A DNA stretch of 64,000 bases, taken from the NCBI GenBank assembly GCA_030442055.1, contig JAUJEB010000003.1, positions 434,001-498,000 on the forward strand, written 5' to 3'. This DNA is from Agaribacillus aureus (GTDB taxonomy: Bacteria > Bacteroidota > Bacteroidia > Cytophagales > Cyclobacteriaceae). The notes under the pieces were generated by a model, which saw only the letters and a list, made by a program, of their open reading frames with translations, was not told where the DNA came from and did not search any database. This document shows, one piece after another, positions 38,427 to 45,912 of this stretch. The translations under genes and the position numbers were made by a program. Numbering within the stretch: the stretch's first letter is position 1; every line of letters begins with the position of its first letter.

Positions 38427-38510
38427 CCATACGTCTTTTCTAATGTGTATTCGCCAATATTCATGTAGTTATGACGTATGGAAATAAAGCCGGTATCTGA
38501 TATCGGCTTT
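38427..38510 (-). promoter_or_regulatory. Inverted repeats in the FecR-SusC gap of cassette D
   Basis: A 25-nt hairpin at 38486-38510 (AAAGCCG...CGGCTTT with one mismatch) is followed on the minus strand by CTTTATTT, like a weak intrinsic terminator, 41 nt after the FecR stop. A 9-bp inverted repeat (CCATACGTC 38427-38435, GACGTATGG 38473-38481) comes next, before susC. Partial termination here would make susCD expression differ from that of the regulators. Confidence 0.55.
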
Positions 38511-38551
38511 ACCTCTTAACTGGTATTATAGGGTGTCATCTGTTTAAATTT

Positions 38552-39592
38552 TTACTTAATAATGATTTGTTCTCCGGCTATTTGATATTCAAAATCAAAA
38601 GAGAAGCTGAGCCCTTGTAAAATATATTCAAGTGATTTATCCTTGAACCTTCCGGAGAAGTCTTTTTCTGTAACGATCTCACGCCGAATATCGAAGGTCA
38701 CACCAAACCACTTTTCCAGCTTTACCACGATTTCTTCAAAACTGGCATTGTCAAAATTGAGTACCCCGTCCTTCCAATCCAGCACCTCCTCGTAGTCAAA
38801 TAAGCCTTTGGTGGTTATGTGATCATCTTTGTGGTAAACAGCCATTTCCCTGGGCTGCAGGTTTACCCGGTTGCCCGCTGGGTGGGTGGTACTGCTAACC
38901 ATCACCTCTCCGGTCAGGACAGCCACACTTACGTCTTTGTTTTCAGCATAAGCGGAAACATTGAAGGAAGTACCAAGAACGGAGACGGTGATGTTAGAGG
39001 TATTTACCTTAAACTGACGATCAGGATCTTTACGCACTTCAAAAAAAGCCTCACCTTCCAGGTATACTTCCCTGGCATTCCTAGAAAATGCCGAAGGAAA
39101 TCTCAGCGTGCTGCCCGCATTCAACTTGACTTTACTCCCATCCTCCAATGGAACAGTTATTTTCTGTCCGGGCAGGCATACCTTTTCAATATATGTAATT
39201 GGCTGATCCTCAATAAAAATAGAGGCGGGTTGCATATAATAAAAAGTGAAAAACGCTACCGCCATCAAAACAACCGTTGCGGCTATATGATAACTTCTGA
39301 TCTTAAGCGGCCTGAAAAAATGACGGCGTTTCTTCTTGGATACAATGACTTCACTTTCAAGTTGTTTCCAAAGCCTTGCCTTTATTTCCCCCGGCATTGG
39401 ATCGGCTTTAAACTCAATGCCCGACAGGATCGTTTTGGCTTTTGATACCAGCCCCGGACGGGTGGCATCTTCCTTCATCCAGTTTTCCCAAAACTCGTTA
39501 CATTCAGGGTCATTATCGATGATCCACTTGTGGAAGTAATCATCTTTCAGCAGATCTGCCAAAGAGTAATTCAAATGTTTCTTTCGCTTCAT
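38552..39592 (-). CDS. FecR-family anti-sigma factor (cassette D)
   Basis: A 346-residue FecR-type protein. The cytoplasmic part (about 1-98) includes FWENWMKEDATRPGLVSKAK. A membrane span is seen at about 101-120 (YHIAATVVLMAVAFFTFYYM). The periplasmic FecR domain has LEDGSKVKLNAGSTL, GEAFFEVRKDPDRQF and VLGTSFNVSAYA. The DUF4974-like end has FSGRFKDKSLEYILQGLSF. It lies 154 nt after the sigma gene and should transmit the signal from the cassette D SusC. Assignment is by family pattern and synteny. Confidence 0.93.
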   Translation of the reverse strand: MKRKKHLNYSLADLLKDDYFHKWIIDNDPECNEFWENWMKEDATRPGLVSKAKTILSGIEFKADPMPGEIKARLWKQLESEVIVSKKKRRHFFRPLKIRSYHIAATVVLMAVAFFTFYYMQPASIFIEDQPITYIEKVCLPGQKITVPLEDGSKVKLNAGSTLRFPSAFSRNAREVYLEGEAFFEVRKDPDRQFKVNTSNITVSVLGTSFNVSAYAENKDVSVAVLTGEVMVSSTTHPAGNRVNLQPREMAVYHKDDHITTKGLFDYEEVLDWKDGVLNFDNASFEEIVVKLEKWFGVTFDIRREIVTEKDFSGRFKDKSLEYILQGLSFSFDFEYQIAGEQIIIK

Positions 39593-39746
39593 AAAGTGAG
39601 TAGCTTCGAGATTGATTTTTGTCTGTCTCTACCTATAAGAGTAAAACATTCCAAAATCTACCCTCCCATGAATTGAAAATTATTCACAAAGGATGTTTTT
39701 TCCCGGTTTTTCCAGATTTAATCCCTAACACCGGCTATTTCAGCAT

Positions 39747-40376
39747 TTATATGGAAATAATAAAAATTAAAATGATGGTTAATTTGTTTCTTAATTTGAT
39801 CAATGCCTTGTGCAGGATATTGTAGACGGACTGGCGGCTGATAGCCATGATCTGGGATATATCGTCACAGGACAGATGATCATAAAACCGTAAATAGAGG
39901 GCTTCTTTTTGTCTTGCCGGAAGATTGTTGAGGGCATTTTTCAATGCGTCCATGTCAAGGTGCTGTGTTTCCGGCAGATCCATTAACTGGTCGGACAATT
40001 TTATTTCAAATTCTTTGCCGCCGGTAATTTTTTCAAATTTTAATAATTTCTTTTCTGCACTGATAATTTTTCGCCGGAAACAGGTCGCCAAATAGGCTTT
40101 AAGATTTCTTATATCATTAAGCCCCCGCCTTGACCATAATTCTAGGAATAAGTCGTGAAGACAATCCTCTACAAGTTGGCTGTCCGATGTAAATTTTAAG
40201 CCATAATCGTAAAGAAAATCGACATACTTGTTGTAAATGTATTTGAATGCCACCGAGCTGCCGTTTTTAAGCGCCTGAAAAATCTCCAGATCACTCTGTC
40301 CATCGAAATCAGAAGATTTGTAGCTTAAAAACAGATGAGGATCTTTTCCGCCCGAATCTTTCATTTTATTTTTCAT
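39747..40376 (-). CDS. ECF RNA polymerase sigma factor (cassette D)
   Basis: A 209-residue ECF sigma factor. Region 2: AFKYIYNKYVDFLYDYGLKF and LVEDCLHDLFLELWSRRGL with the NLKAYLATCFRRKI DNA-binding segment. Region 4: NLPARQKEALYLRFYDHLSC and the helix ISQIMAISRQSVYNILHKAL. A hydrophobic tail (LTIILIFIISI) ends it. It has a longer, polar N-terminus (about 30 residues) than the other three sigma factors here, with a second possible start at Met5. It heads cassette D and faces the divergent DUF3472 gene. Confidence 0.92.
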   Translation of the reverse strand: MKNKMKDSGGKDPHLFLSYKSSDFDGQSDLEIFQALKNGSSVAFKYIYNKYVDFLYDYGLKFTSDSQLVEDCLHDLFLELWSRRGLNDIRNLKAYLATCFRRKIISAEKKLLKFEKITGGKEFEIKLSDQLMDLPETQHLDMDALKNALNNLPARQKEALYLRFYDHLSCDDISQIMAISRQSVYNILHKALIKLRNKLTIILIFIISI

Positions 40377-40772
40377 CGGTCAGCGTTTACAAGTTTATTA
40401 AAATGATCTCTTTCAGGCAGGCATTCACTAATTATGAAGTCCTTCTCCGTGATAGTTTACTTCGATAGTTATTAATATCTATTGGTAAAAGCAACTGTAA
40501 GTTGGTTTATCATTGATTTACGGGCAATAAAATAATGACTTTAAACCAAATTACTGCTGTAGGCCACTGACCTATCTATTAAGGATGTGATAGTAGGTCA
40601 TAACACAGCCTTCTTCTACCGTAGATTCAATATTCACCCAAAATACAAATGTATTGCAATGAATCAAATCGGCATCTGTTATAAAAGCTAACTTTCATCA
40701 CCAAAATCTGAAGAATGCATTTAAAAAATCGTAAAGTTTTAGAAATTGCATGTTCATTGTTATTATCCGCCT
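40377..40772. other. Divergent region between cassette D sigma gene and DUF3472 gene
   Basis: About 396 nt with no gene. It should contain promoters in both directions. The clearest element is a bulged palindrome at 40568-40600 (TGACCTA-t-CTAT paired with ATAG-TAGGTCA). A TACATTTG on the minus strand (40653-40646) fits the -7 consensus, but no -33 box is found at the right distance. Confidence 0.5.
40568..40600. repeat. Bulged 11-bp inverted repeat in the sigma/DUF3472 divergent region
   Basis: TGACCTA (40568-40574) pairs with TAGGTCA (40594-40600), and CTAT (40576-40579) with ATAG (40590-40593), with one unpaired T. No gene ends here, so an operator is more likely than a terminator. Confidence 0.4.
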
Positions 40773-42080
40773 ATGAAAAAAGTATCATTTCTTTTTTTAG
40801 CATTTTTTATCTGTTCTGCCTGCGGCAACCATATGGAAACGCAATTACCTGCCTCCAAATTAGACACTAACATCTACATTCCGGCCGCTGGAAACAGCTG
40901 GGTGATAAGCAATAGCGAAGCAACAAGCTCAATTATTGGAGAAAAAGGAATTCGTAACTGGGCAAGTGATCATGTAAAAATCAGGACCTTCGTAAGATTT
41001 GGGGTCAAAGGAGCATTGAACGTTGCCATACGTGTTAGAGTAGACGCCGGAACCTCAAAAATTAAATTCAGTCACAACAATGATTTCAAAACCATAGCCA
41101 TTTCAAATACCGATTTCCAAATTGTTCCTATCGGTACATTTACGATCGAAGAGATCGGCTATCATCAATTTGACTTGCAGGGTCTCGAGAAGTCGGGAAA
41201 TACCTATGCGGAGATAACAGATATTCTAATTGGAGGATCAGCCACAAAAACAGATCTGTATTATATAAAGGATGAGTTTTATTGGGGCAGGCGTGGGCCC
41301 TCTGTACATCTATCGTTTCCATTGCCCAAAACAGATATGTCTGTGAAATGGTTTTATAATGAAATTACAGTTCCGGAAGGTGAAGATGTAATTGGCTCGT
41401 ATTATATGGCCAATGGATTTGGAGAAGGTTATTTTGGGATCCAGGTCAATTCTTCGACGGAACGCAGAATACTGTTTTCAGTTTGGAGTCCCTACCAAAC
41501 AGACAACCCAGACGAAATACCGGAAGATTATCGCATACAACTATTAAAAAAAGGAAAGGATGTCAACACCGGAGAATTCGGGAATGAAGGGTCAGGTGGA
41601 CAAAGCTTCAGGAGGTATGACTGGAGAGCAGGAATCACTTACCGGTTTTTGCTCAATGGAGAACCCAGCGGAAATAACTCTACAGATTATACCGCTTATT
41701 TTTATGATCCCGAGGTTGGAAAATGGGAGTTGATCGCTAGTTTCAGACGCCCAAAAACAAACACCCACCTGACAAGACTACATTCATTTCTGGAGAATTT
41801 CATTCCGGAAACGGGAGATAAGAGCCGTAAAGTATTCTTTACTAATCAGTGGATCTATGATCAGAAAGGTCAATGGCACGAGCTAACCCGGGCCCAATAC
41901 ACGGCGGATGCAACCGCCAGAAAAAATGCCAGAATGGATTATGCCGGAGGGGATGAACACGATCGTTTTTTTCTTAAAAACTGTGGCTTTTTCAATGAAA
42001 AAGTAGCCTTTGATCAATCCTTTACAAGAAGGTCCTCAGGAAAAAATGCTCCAAATATAGACTTTTCGGTTTTACCTTAA
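40773..42080 (+). CDS. DUF5077/DUF3472 secreted lipoprotein
   Basis: A 435-residue lipoprotein; the start at 40773 (MKKVSFLFLAFFICSAC) gives a lipobox with Cys17, preferable to the ATG nine codons earlier. The N-terminal ~120 residues resemble DUF5077 (a sugar-binding-like beta domain), and the rest matches DUF3472: VHLSFPLPKTDMSVKWFYNEITVP, GYFGIQVNSSTERRILFSVWSPY, SGGQSFRRYDWRAGITYRFLL and VFFTNQWIYDQKGQWHEL. Proteins of this type are frequent in polysaccharide-utilisation loci, but their activity is not settled. It is the only plus-strand gene among the glycan genes between 22 and 53 kb, and it converges on the GH123-like gene with a 23-nt gap. Confidence 0.85.
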   Translation: MKKVSFLFLAFFICSACGNHMETQLPASKLDTNIYIPAAGNSWVISNSEATSSIIGEKGIRNWASDHVKIRTFVRFGVKGALNVAIRVRVDAGTSKIKFSHNNDFKTIAISNTDFQIVPIGTFTIEEIGYHQFDLQGLEKSGNTYAEITDILIGGSATKTDLYYIKDEFYWGRRGPSVHLSFPLPKTDMSVKWFYNEITVPEGEDVIGSYYMANGFGEGYFGIQVNSSTERRILFSVWSPYQTDNPDEIPEDYRIQLLKKGKDVNTGEFGNEGSGGQSFRRYDWRAGITYRFLLNGEPSGNNSTDYTAYFYDPEVGKWELIASFRRPKTNTHLTRLHSFLENFIPETGDKSRKVFFTNQWIYDQKGQWHELTRAQYTADATARKNARMDYAGGDEHDRFFLKNCGFFNEKVAFDQSFTRRSSGKNAPNIDFSVLP

Positions 42081-42103
42081 TGTACAGCTTGTGGGTTCAC
42101 CTC

Positions 42104-43750
42104 CTACAGCAACCTCAGAAGCTTTTTCCTCATCTTTCTGTAATCACTTAAAGATGTGTTATAGTTGGTATAACTTCTGAACAACTTCCTGATCAGTTTT
42201 TGCGACAATGCCGGTTTTTGTTCTTTCAGCTTCATCAACATTTCATAGTCTTCAATTCCTATCCTATGGGCCTCAAATCGAATGGAAGAAAGTGGCCCGT
42301 CCTTACCTGGATAAATAACATGAGTATCTCCTGCCGGCAAAAAATTATTTGCGGAAGCGGCTGGTGACGGATGAGGCACCACACTTTGCTCAAAGGGATT
42401 TGCCAGGTATTGGTTAAGTCCCCAATGCAGATAGCCAAAGGTATTATAATGTGCGGCTCCCCAGCCGAAATAGACCTGCCGAAGTTTTTCCATATCAAGT
42501 GTGCGATTAAGCCACTTGCCTCCGGGTATCAGGCAGGTATATACCAATACTTTTTCACCGAGCTTTTCTCTTTCCCGGAAAAACACCTCGTTTTCCTGGA
42601 AATCATTGATCAAAGGACACCACAGATCAATTGCCCCGGCAATACCATCCCGGTCATTTGTTGCTTCCATGATCCTGATGTCCGGATAAATGGACTTGAC
42701 CTGGGCGGCTATGTCTTTATAACATTCGGCCTGGATTTCAGTGGGTTCATCAGAAATATGTTGTAACCACCTGTCCGAAAGACCGTTTTTGTCGGCAAAT
42801 TTTTTGATAAGTTTAACGATGGTCCCAACATCCTCTTTTCCTCCCTCCTTATAATATCTTTTTTTTGTCAACACGACTTTTAACTCCGGGTCTCCCCAAT
42901 CGTCATTGTCACCTCTATACATCAGGTGAGGAGATTCAAAATACTGAAACCCGGCATCCCTGAATACATTGATAAATCGCAACATCCTGGCCTCATCCAA
43001 CACGATCCTATCGTCTTCCAGGGTAATCAACTCACCGGGGACGGTAATAGCATTCTGACGCCCATGCGCCATCATTTCAGCATATTGTTTTAACATCTCA
43101 AACCATGCATCTGTCCAGCGCTCCACGGCATGTTTCTCCTCCATGCGCTTCAGGTTAAACCAGTTTGTATAAAAAAAACGGCTGTCTGAAAGGTTCGGAA
43201 TTTTTACCTCATGGATTTCAGCGCGAAAAATAGCCTGACGGCTCCAGTCTTTTCCTTCAATTTTAATTTGAATTTTGTGAATGCCCGGTTTTGTGAATTC
43301 CGAGGGAGGAATGGCCAGGCGAATGGCTGAAAATTCATTTTTGCCCACCATGCGATTAGTCCCGGCCGGTTGGATCACCTCATATACCCGAAAGGGCGCC
43401 TTCCGGATAACGTGAGGATTTACTTTTCCCTTGAAGGCTTCGGTACGGCTGTCAAGTCCCGTGTTTTGTTCTACCGGAACATCTATCAGTTTGCTCCAAC
43501 AATTTAACGGCAATGACTTTCCATCATTTATGGCTGAAAAGGTAAATGGCTCACCAACCGGAAGTCTAAGAACTATATGCACATCTACCACCGTACCTTG
43601 TGGAAAACCTGCCGACCAGGAATCTCCGTAGTCCGAAAGCAAATTAGTATCCGGATAAATAGCTTCCAATGGATCCACCAACCATAACTTAACCTGGGCC
43701 AACAAGCCCGAGGAAACAACCAATAATAATGTTGTTAAGATTATTTTCAT
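42104..43750 (-). CDS. GH123/DUF4091-like glycoside hydrolase
   Basis: A 548-residue secreted enzyme (signal peptide ending LLAQ). It has an N-terminal beta-sandwich (about 20-185) followed by a TIM-barrel-like catalytic part. The adjacent acidic pair in QHISDEPT (Asp334-Glu335) matches the Asp-Glu pair that GH123 beta-N-acetylgalactosaminidases use for substrate-assisted catalysis. The C-terminal region GYLHWGLNQYLANPF and IRFEAHRIGIEDYEMLMKL is the DUF4091 signature. Removal of beta-linked GalNAc (or GlcNAc) from glycoconjugates is therefore likely. It lies 62 nt after the PNGase-like gene's stop, in an enzyme block with GH29 and GH20. Family good; specificity inferred. Confidence 0.85.
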   Translation of the reverse strand: MKIILTTLLLVVSSGLLAQVKLWLVDPLEAIYPDTNLLSDYGDSWSAGFPQGTVVDVHIVLRLPVGEPFTFSAINDGKSLPLNCWSKLIDVPVEQNTGLDSRTEAFKGKVNPHVIRKAPFRVYEVIQPAGTNRMVGKNEFSAIRLAIPPSEFTKPGIHKIQIKIEGKDWSRQAIFRAEIHEVKIPNLSDSRFFYTNWFNLKRMEEKHAVERWTDAWFEMLKQYAEMMAHGRQNAITVPGELITLEDDRIVLDEARMLRFINVFRDAGFQYFESPHLMYRGDNDDWGDPELKVVLTKKRYYKEGGKEDVGTIVKLIKKFADKNGLSDRWLQHISDEPTEIQAECYKDIAAQVKSIYPDIRIMEATNDRDGIAGAIDLWCPLINDFQENEVFFREREKLGEKVLVYTCLIPGGKWLNRTLDMEKLRQVYFGWGAAHYNTFGYLHWGLNQYLANPFEQSVVPHPSPAASANNFLPAGDTHVIYPGKDGPLSSIRFEAHRIGIEDYEMLMKLKEQKPALSQKLIRKLFRSYTNYNTSLSDYRKMRKKLLRLL

Positions 43751-43812
43751 TTGATCAGTGGTAATTCACGTCGTTTCTCCATTTGGAGATGTCAGATAAT
43801 ACAATAGTCATT

Positions 43813-45498
43813 TTAGAGATCACCTATCAGTGTTCCTGAAACATTCCATGAACTTGCGCTGCTTCCTTCCGGCGCTCCCATGGGAATAGCGATTCTGAAA
43901 GTATGCTTTCCGGGGGGCAAATTCAGCGGGATGTTTACCGGAACGGTGGCAGTGCCGGGGCACCAGTTGGAGCGGCTCAGATCAGAAGAGGAAAGACCGT
44001 TGCCAAAGTTGCCGGATGCCGGATTGCTCAGGCGAAAGGTGGCACAGTCATTTCGCCATGGTATAAAACTGTAAACCAGCTCATTATCTACAAAAATTTC
44101 GTTCAGTTTGGGATTAAATTCATCTCCTCCACCCCATCCGCCGTGCCCGGTGGCGATGTAGCGCAATTGCAGATTTTTTAGTCCCTCAGGGATATTAACC
44201 GTTACCTCCAGCGAATCCTTTAAAAACATTTGCCCGTAACTTTGCCCGGACATCTCCATGATATTTAAGGTATTAAAAATTGGCTGCACCCAGGTTTTTT
44301 TCCCGTCCTGCTGTCCAAATGACGGATAATATTTCAGGTTAAGGCTCAATCTATGACCATTTTTAGCGTAATTCCCTATAAAAGCACCAATCCAGACTTC
44401 TTCCCCTGCTCCGGCAATAACATCGGTAATTTCCTGTCTATATACAATGGAGTCAGCCCAGGGGTATCCTTCAATCTGCACCTCACTGTTAAAATGGCCT
44501 GCGCCAAAGGAGGTGAAGAACCTCATCAGCTCCAGTGGGGGTAAATAGTCATCTGTCGCCACTACCCCCTGATACTTTTTACCCTGATTATCTTCAAACA
44601 CCGGAACGCGGTCTATACCATCCTGGAAAGCCTGTAGAAAGTTCGTGTCGCTTTGGGTGGGAATGATAAAAAGCGAACCTGTCCTGTCATAGGCATCACC
44701 TTCCGACCAGGCACTCACTTCCGCATGTACATGTTGCCCAGTCCACTTTGGCAATCTTATTTTCTTCAAGACAACCGTTCCTTTGGAATACCGGTAAACC
44801 ACGTCATCAATCACTTCGTTGGGGTTGGTGATGTCATCCCCAAAGTTGATTTTCTCGCGATTGAAAATTTCTATGGTCCGGTAGCGCGCGTCAATCTGTT
44901 TTCTTCTATAGCTGGCATCATTGACCTCAATGGCATCATCCAACCTGTAATTAAGCTCTTCATCATTGACCTTTCGGAAGGTAATGTCAGAGGCGATGGT
45001 TTCAAAGTTGCCATTCCTGACCATTTTCAATATTAGTCCCAAACCCGCGACCAGCGACTGGCTTGGGGATGCTTTAATGGCAGGGTCGTTTGTATACCAT
45101 ACCTCTATATTATTGGACCTGATAGAAAACCTGGCCTTCTTACATTTATATCCCAATATTTCGTCCGTATCATTTAGTAATTCCGGCTGGCTCAGCTCCT
45201 GAAAACCTTTTTTGAGCACGTACTTGCCTTGCGAGGTAGCAAGCTTTTGTATAATGACCTCGTTATTGTAATCCACAAACCTTCTTTCCTTTTCATCTTC
45301 TTTGAATGGCAGGTAGGCGACAATGCCATCTTTGTACAATACCTTCAGGGAGCGCCCTTTAATTTCCTTGCCATTGTTTTTATAGGTGTAGACTATTTCG
45401 GCAGCGTTTTTTCTATTCTTTTTTTGACCCTGCGCCAAATCATATAGCAGGGTAAATGCAAACACAAAACCGATCATCAAAAGGTGCCTTTTTTTCAT
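43813..45498 (-). CDS. PNGase F-like peptide-N-glycosidase with N-terminal GLPGLI-like domain
   Basis: A 561-residue secreted protein. The start at 45498 (MKKRHLLMIGFVFAF) is preferred; the in-frame ATG seven codons upstream lies in a repeated leader. Residues ~25-190 resemble GLPGLI-family domains (LGYKCKKARF, VWYTNDPA, GLGLILKMVRNGNF). The rest matches the two jelly-roll domains of PNGase F: GAGEEVWIGAFIGNYAKNGH, YIATGHGGWGGGDEFNP, WRNDCATFRLSNPASGNFG, NWCPGT and GKHTFRIAI. PNGase F cleaves the amide bond between Asn and the N-glycan core. Catalytic residues cannot be assigned without alignment, though conserved acidic residues occur in the expected segments. GLPGLI fusion is unusual and could help envelope targeting. 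Confidence 0.85.
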   Translation of the reverse strand: MKKRHLLMIGFVFAFTLLYDLAQGQKKNRKNAAEIVYTYKNNGKEIKGRSLKVLYKDGIVAYLPFKEDEKERRFVDYNNEVIIQKLATSQGKYVLKKGFQELSQPELLNDTDEILGYKCKKARFSIRSNNIEVWYTNDPAIKASPSQSLVAGLGLILKMVRNGNFETIASDITFRKVNDEELNYRLDDAIEVNDASYRRKQIDARYRTIEIFNREKINFGDDITNPNEVIDDVVYRYSKGTVVLKKIRLPKWTGQHVHAEVSAWSEGDAYDRTGSLFIIPTQSDTNFLQAFQDGIDRVPVFEDNQGKKYQGVVATDDYLPPLELMRFFTSFGAGHFNSEVQIEGYPWADSIVYRQEITDVIAGAGEEVWIGAFIGNYAKNGHRLSLNLKYYPSFGQQDGKKTWVQPIFNTLNIMEMSGQSYGQMFLKDSLEVTVNIPEGLKNLQLRYIATGHGGWGGGDEFNPKLNEIFVDNELVYSFIPWRNDCATFRLSNPASGNFGNGLSSSDLSRSNWCPGTATVPVNIPLNLPPGKHTFRIAIPMGAPEGSSASSWNVSGTLIGDL

Positions 45499-45721
45499 GT
45501 GTTTATAATTTATTTTCATTGGTCAGATGGAACCTCGCATATTATAATCATTCCCTGCGCCTCCGCTAGCACCTCCGCCTTTGGCTGACGAAGTAGCCCA
45601 CGGCGTACGCAGTCCGCAGAGTAGCTTTCCCCGGTCTCTTACGCTAAAGCTTCAGCGTAGGCGCATGGCGAAGGACTCAGCGACACGCGGTGTGTGTCGA
45701 TTATGTCATGCTCGGTTTCAT
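45496..45721 (-). repeat. Leader module, copy 2 with an internal GC-rich repeat (upstream of PNGase-like gene)
   Basis: Homologous to 17289-17409: identical first 24 nt, similar next ~45 nt, and matching end (CATGCTCGGTTTCAT). This copy is about 225 nt because of ~100 extra GC-rich nucleotides (about 45560-45690) that contain a near-palindrome TACGCTAAAGCTTCAGCGTA (45640-45659) and related GCTAGC/GCGTACGC units. The GC-rich part resembles REP-type intergenic repeats; a single similar unit (GCTAAAGCTCTGGCG) is present in copy 1. Confidence 0.6.
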
Positions 45722-45912
45722 GAAATATGATTTTTAATGCGAAATATTTTGGGTTAATTTTAATAAACAGCTACATCCTGGTCCATGTTATTTTTAGTCG
45801 ATGATACCAGATGCTTTGACTTCATTATAACAGCATACGTAAAATTAATCCTAATGGCCATAATGATCCTATCAAAAGCTAAAAGCATTGTTTTTTTTCA
45901 ATTATTGCCTTG
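45722..45912. other. Rest of the gap between PNGase-like and fucosidase genes
   Basis: Together with the repeat module this makes a 414-nt gap inside the enzyme block. This part is AT-rich, with a T8 run at 45890-45898, and holds no gene. It may contain a separate minus-strand promoter for the PNGase-like and GH123-like genes; none was recognised. Confidence 0.4.

Noticed and set aside
38819-39445. 208-residue plus-strand frame inside FecR of cassette D
   Set aside because: Long, but antisense to a clear FecR gene and without any recognisable motif.
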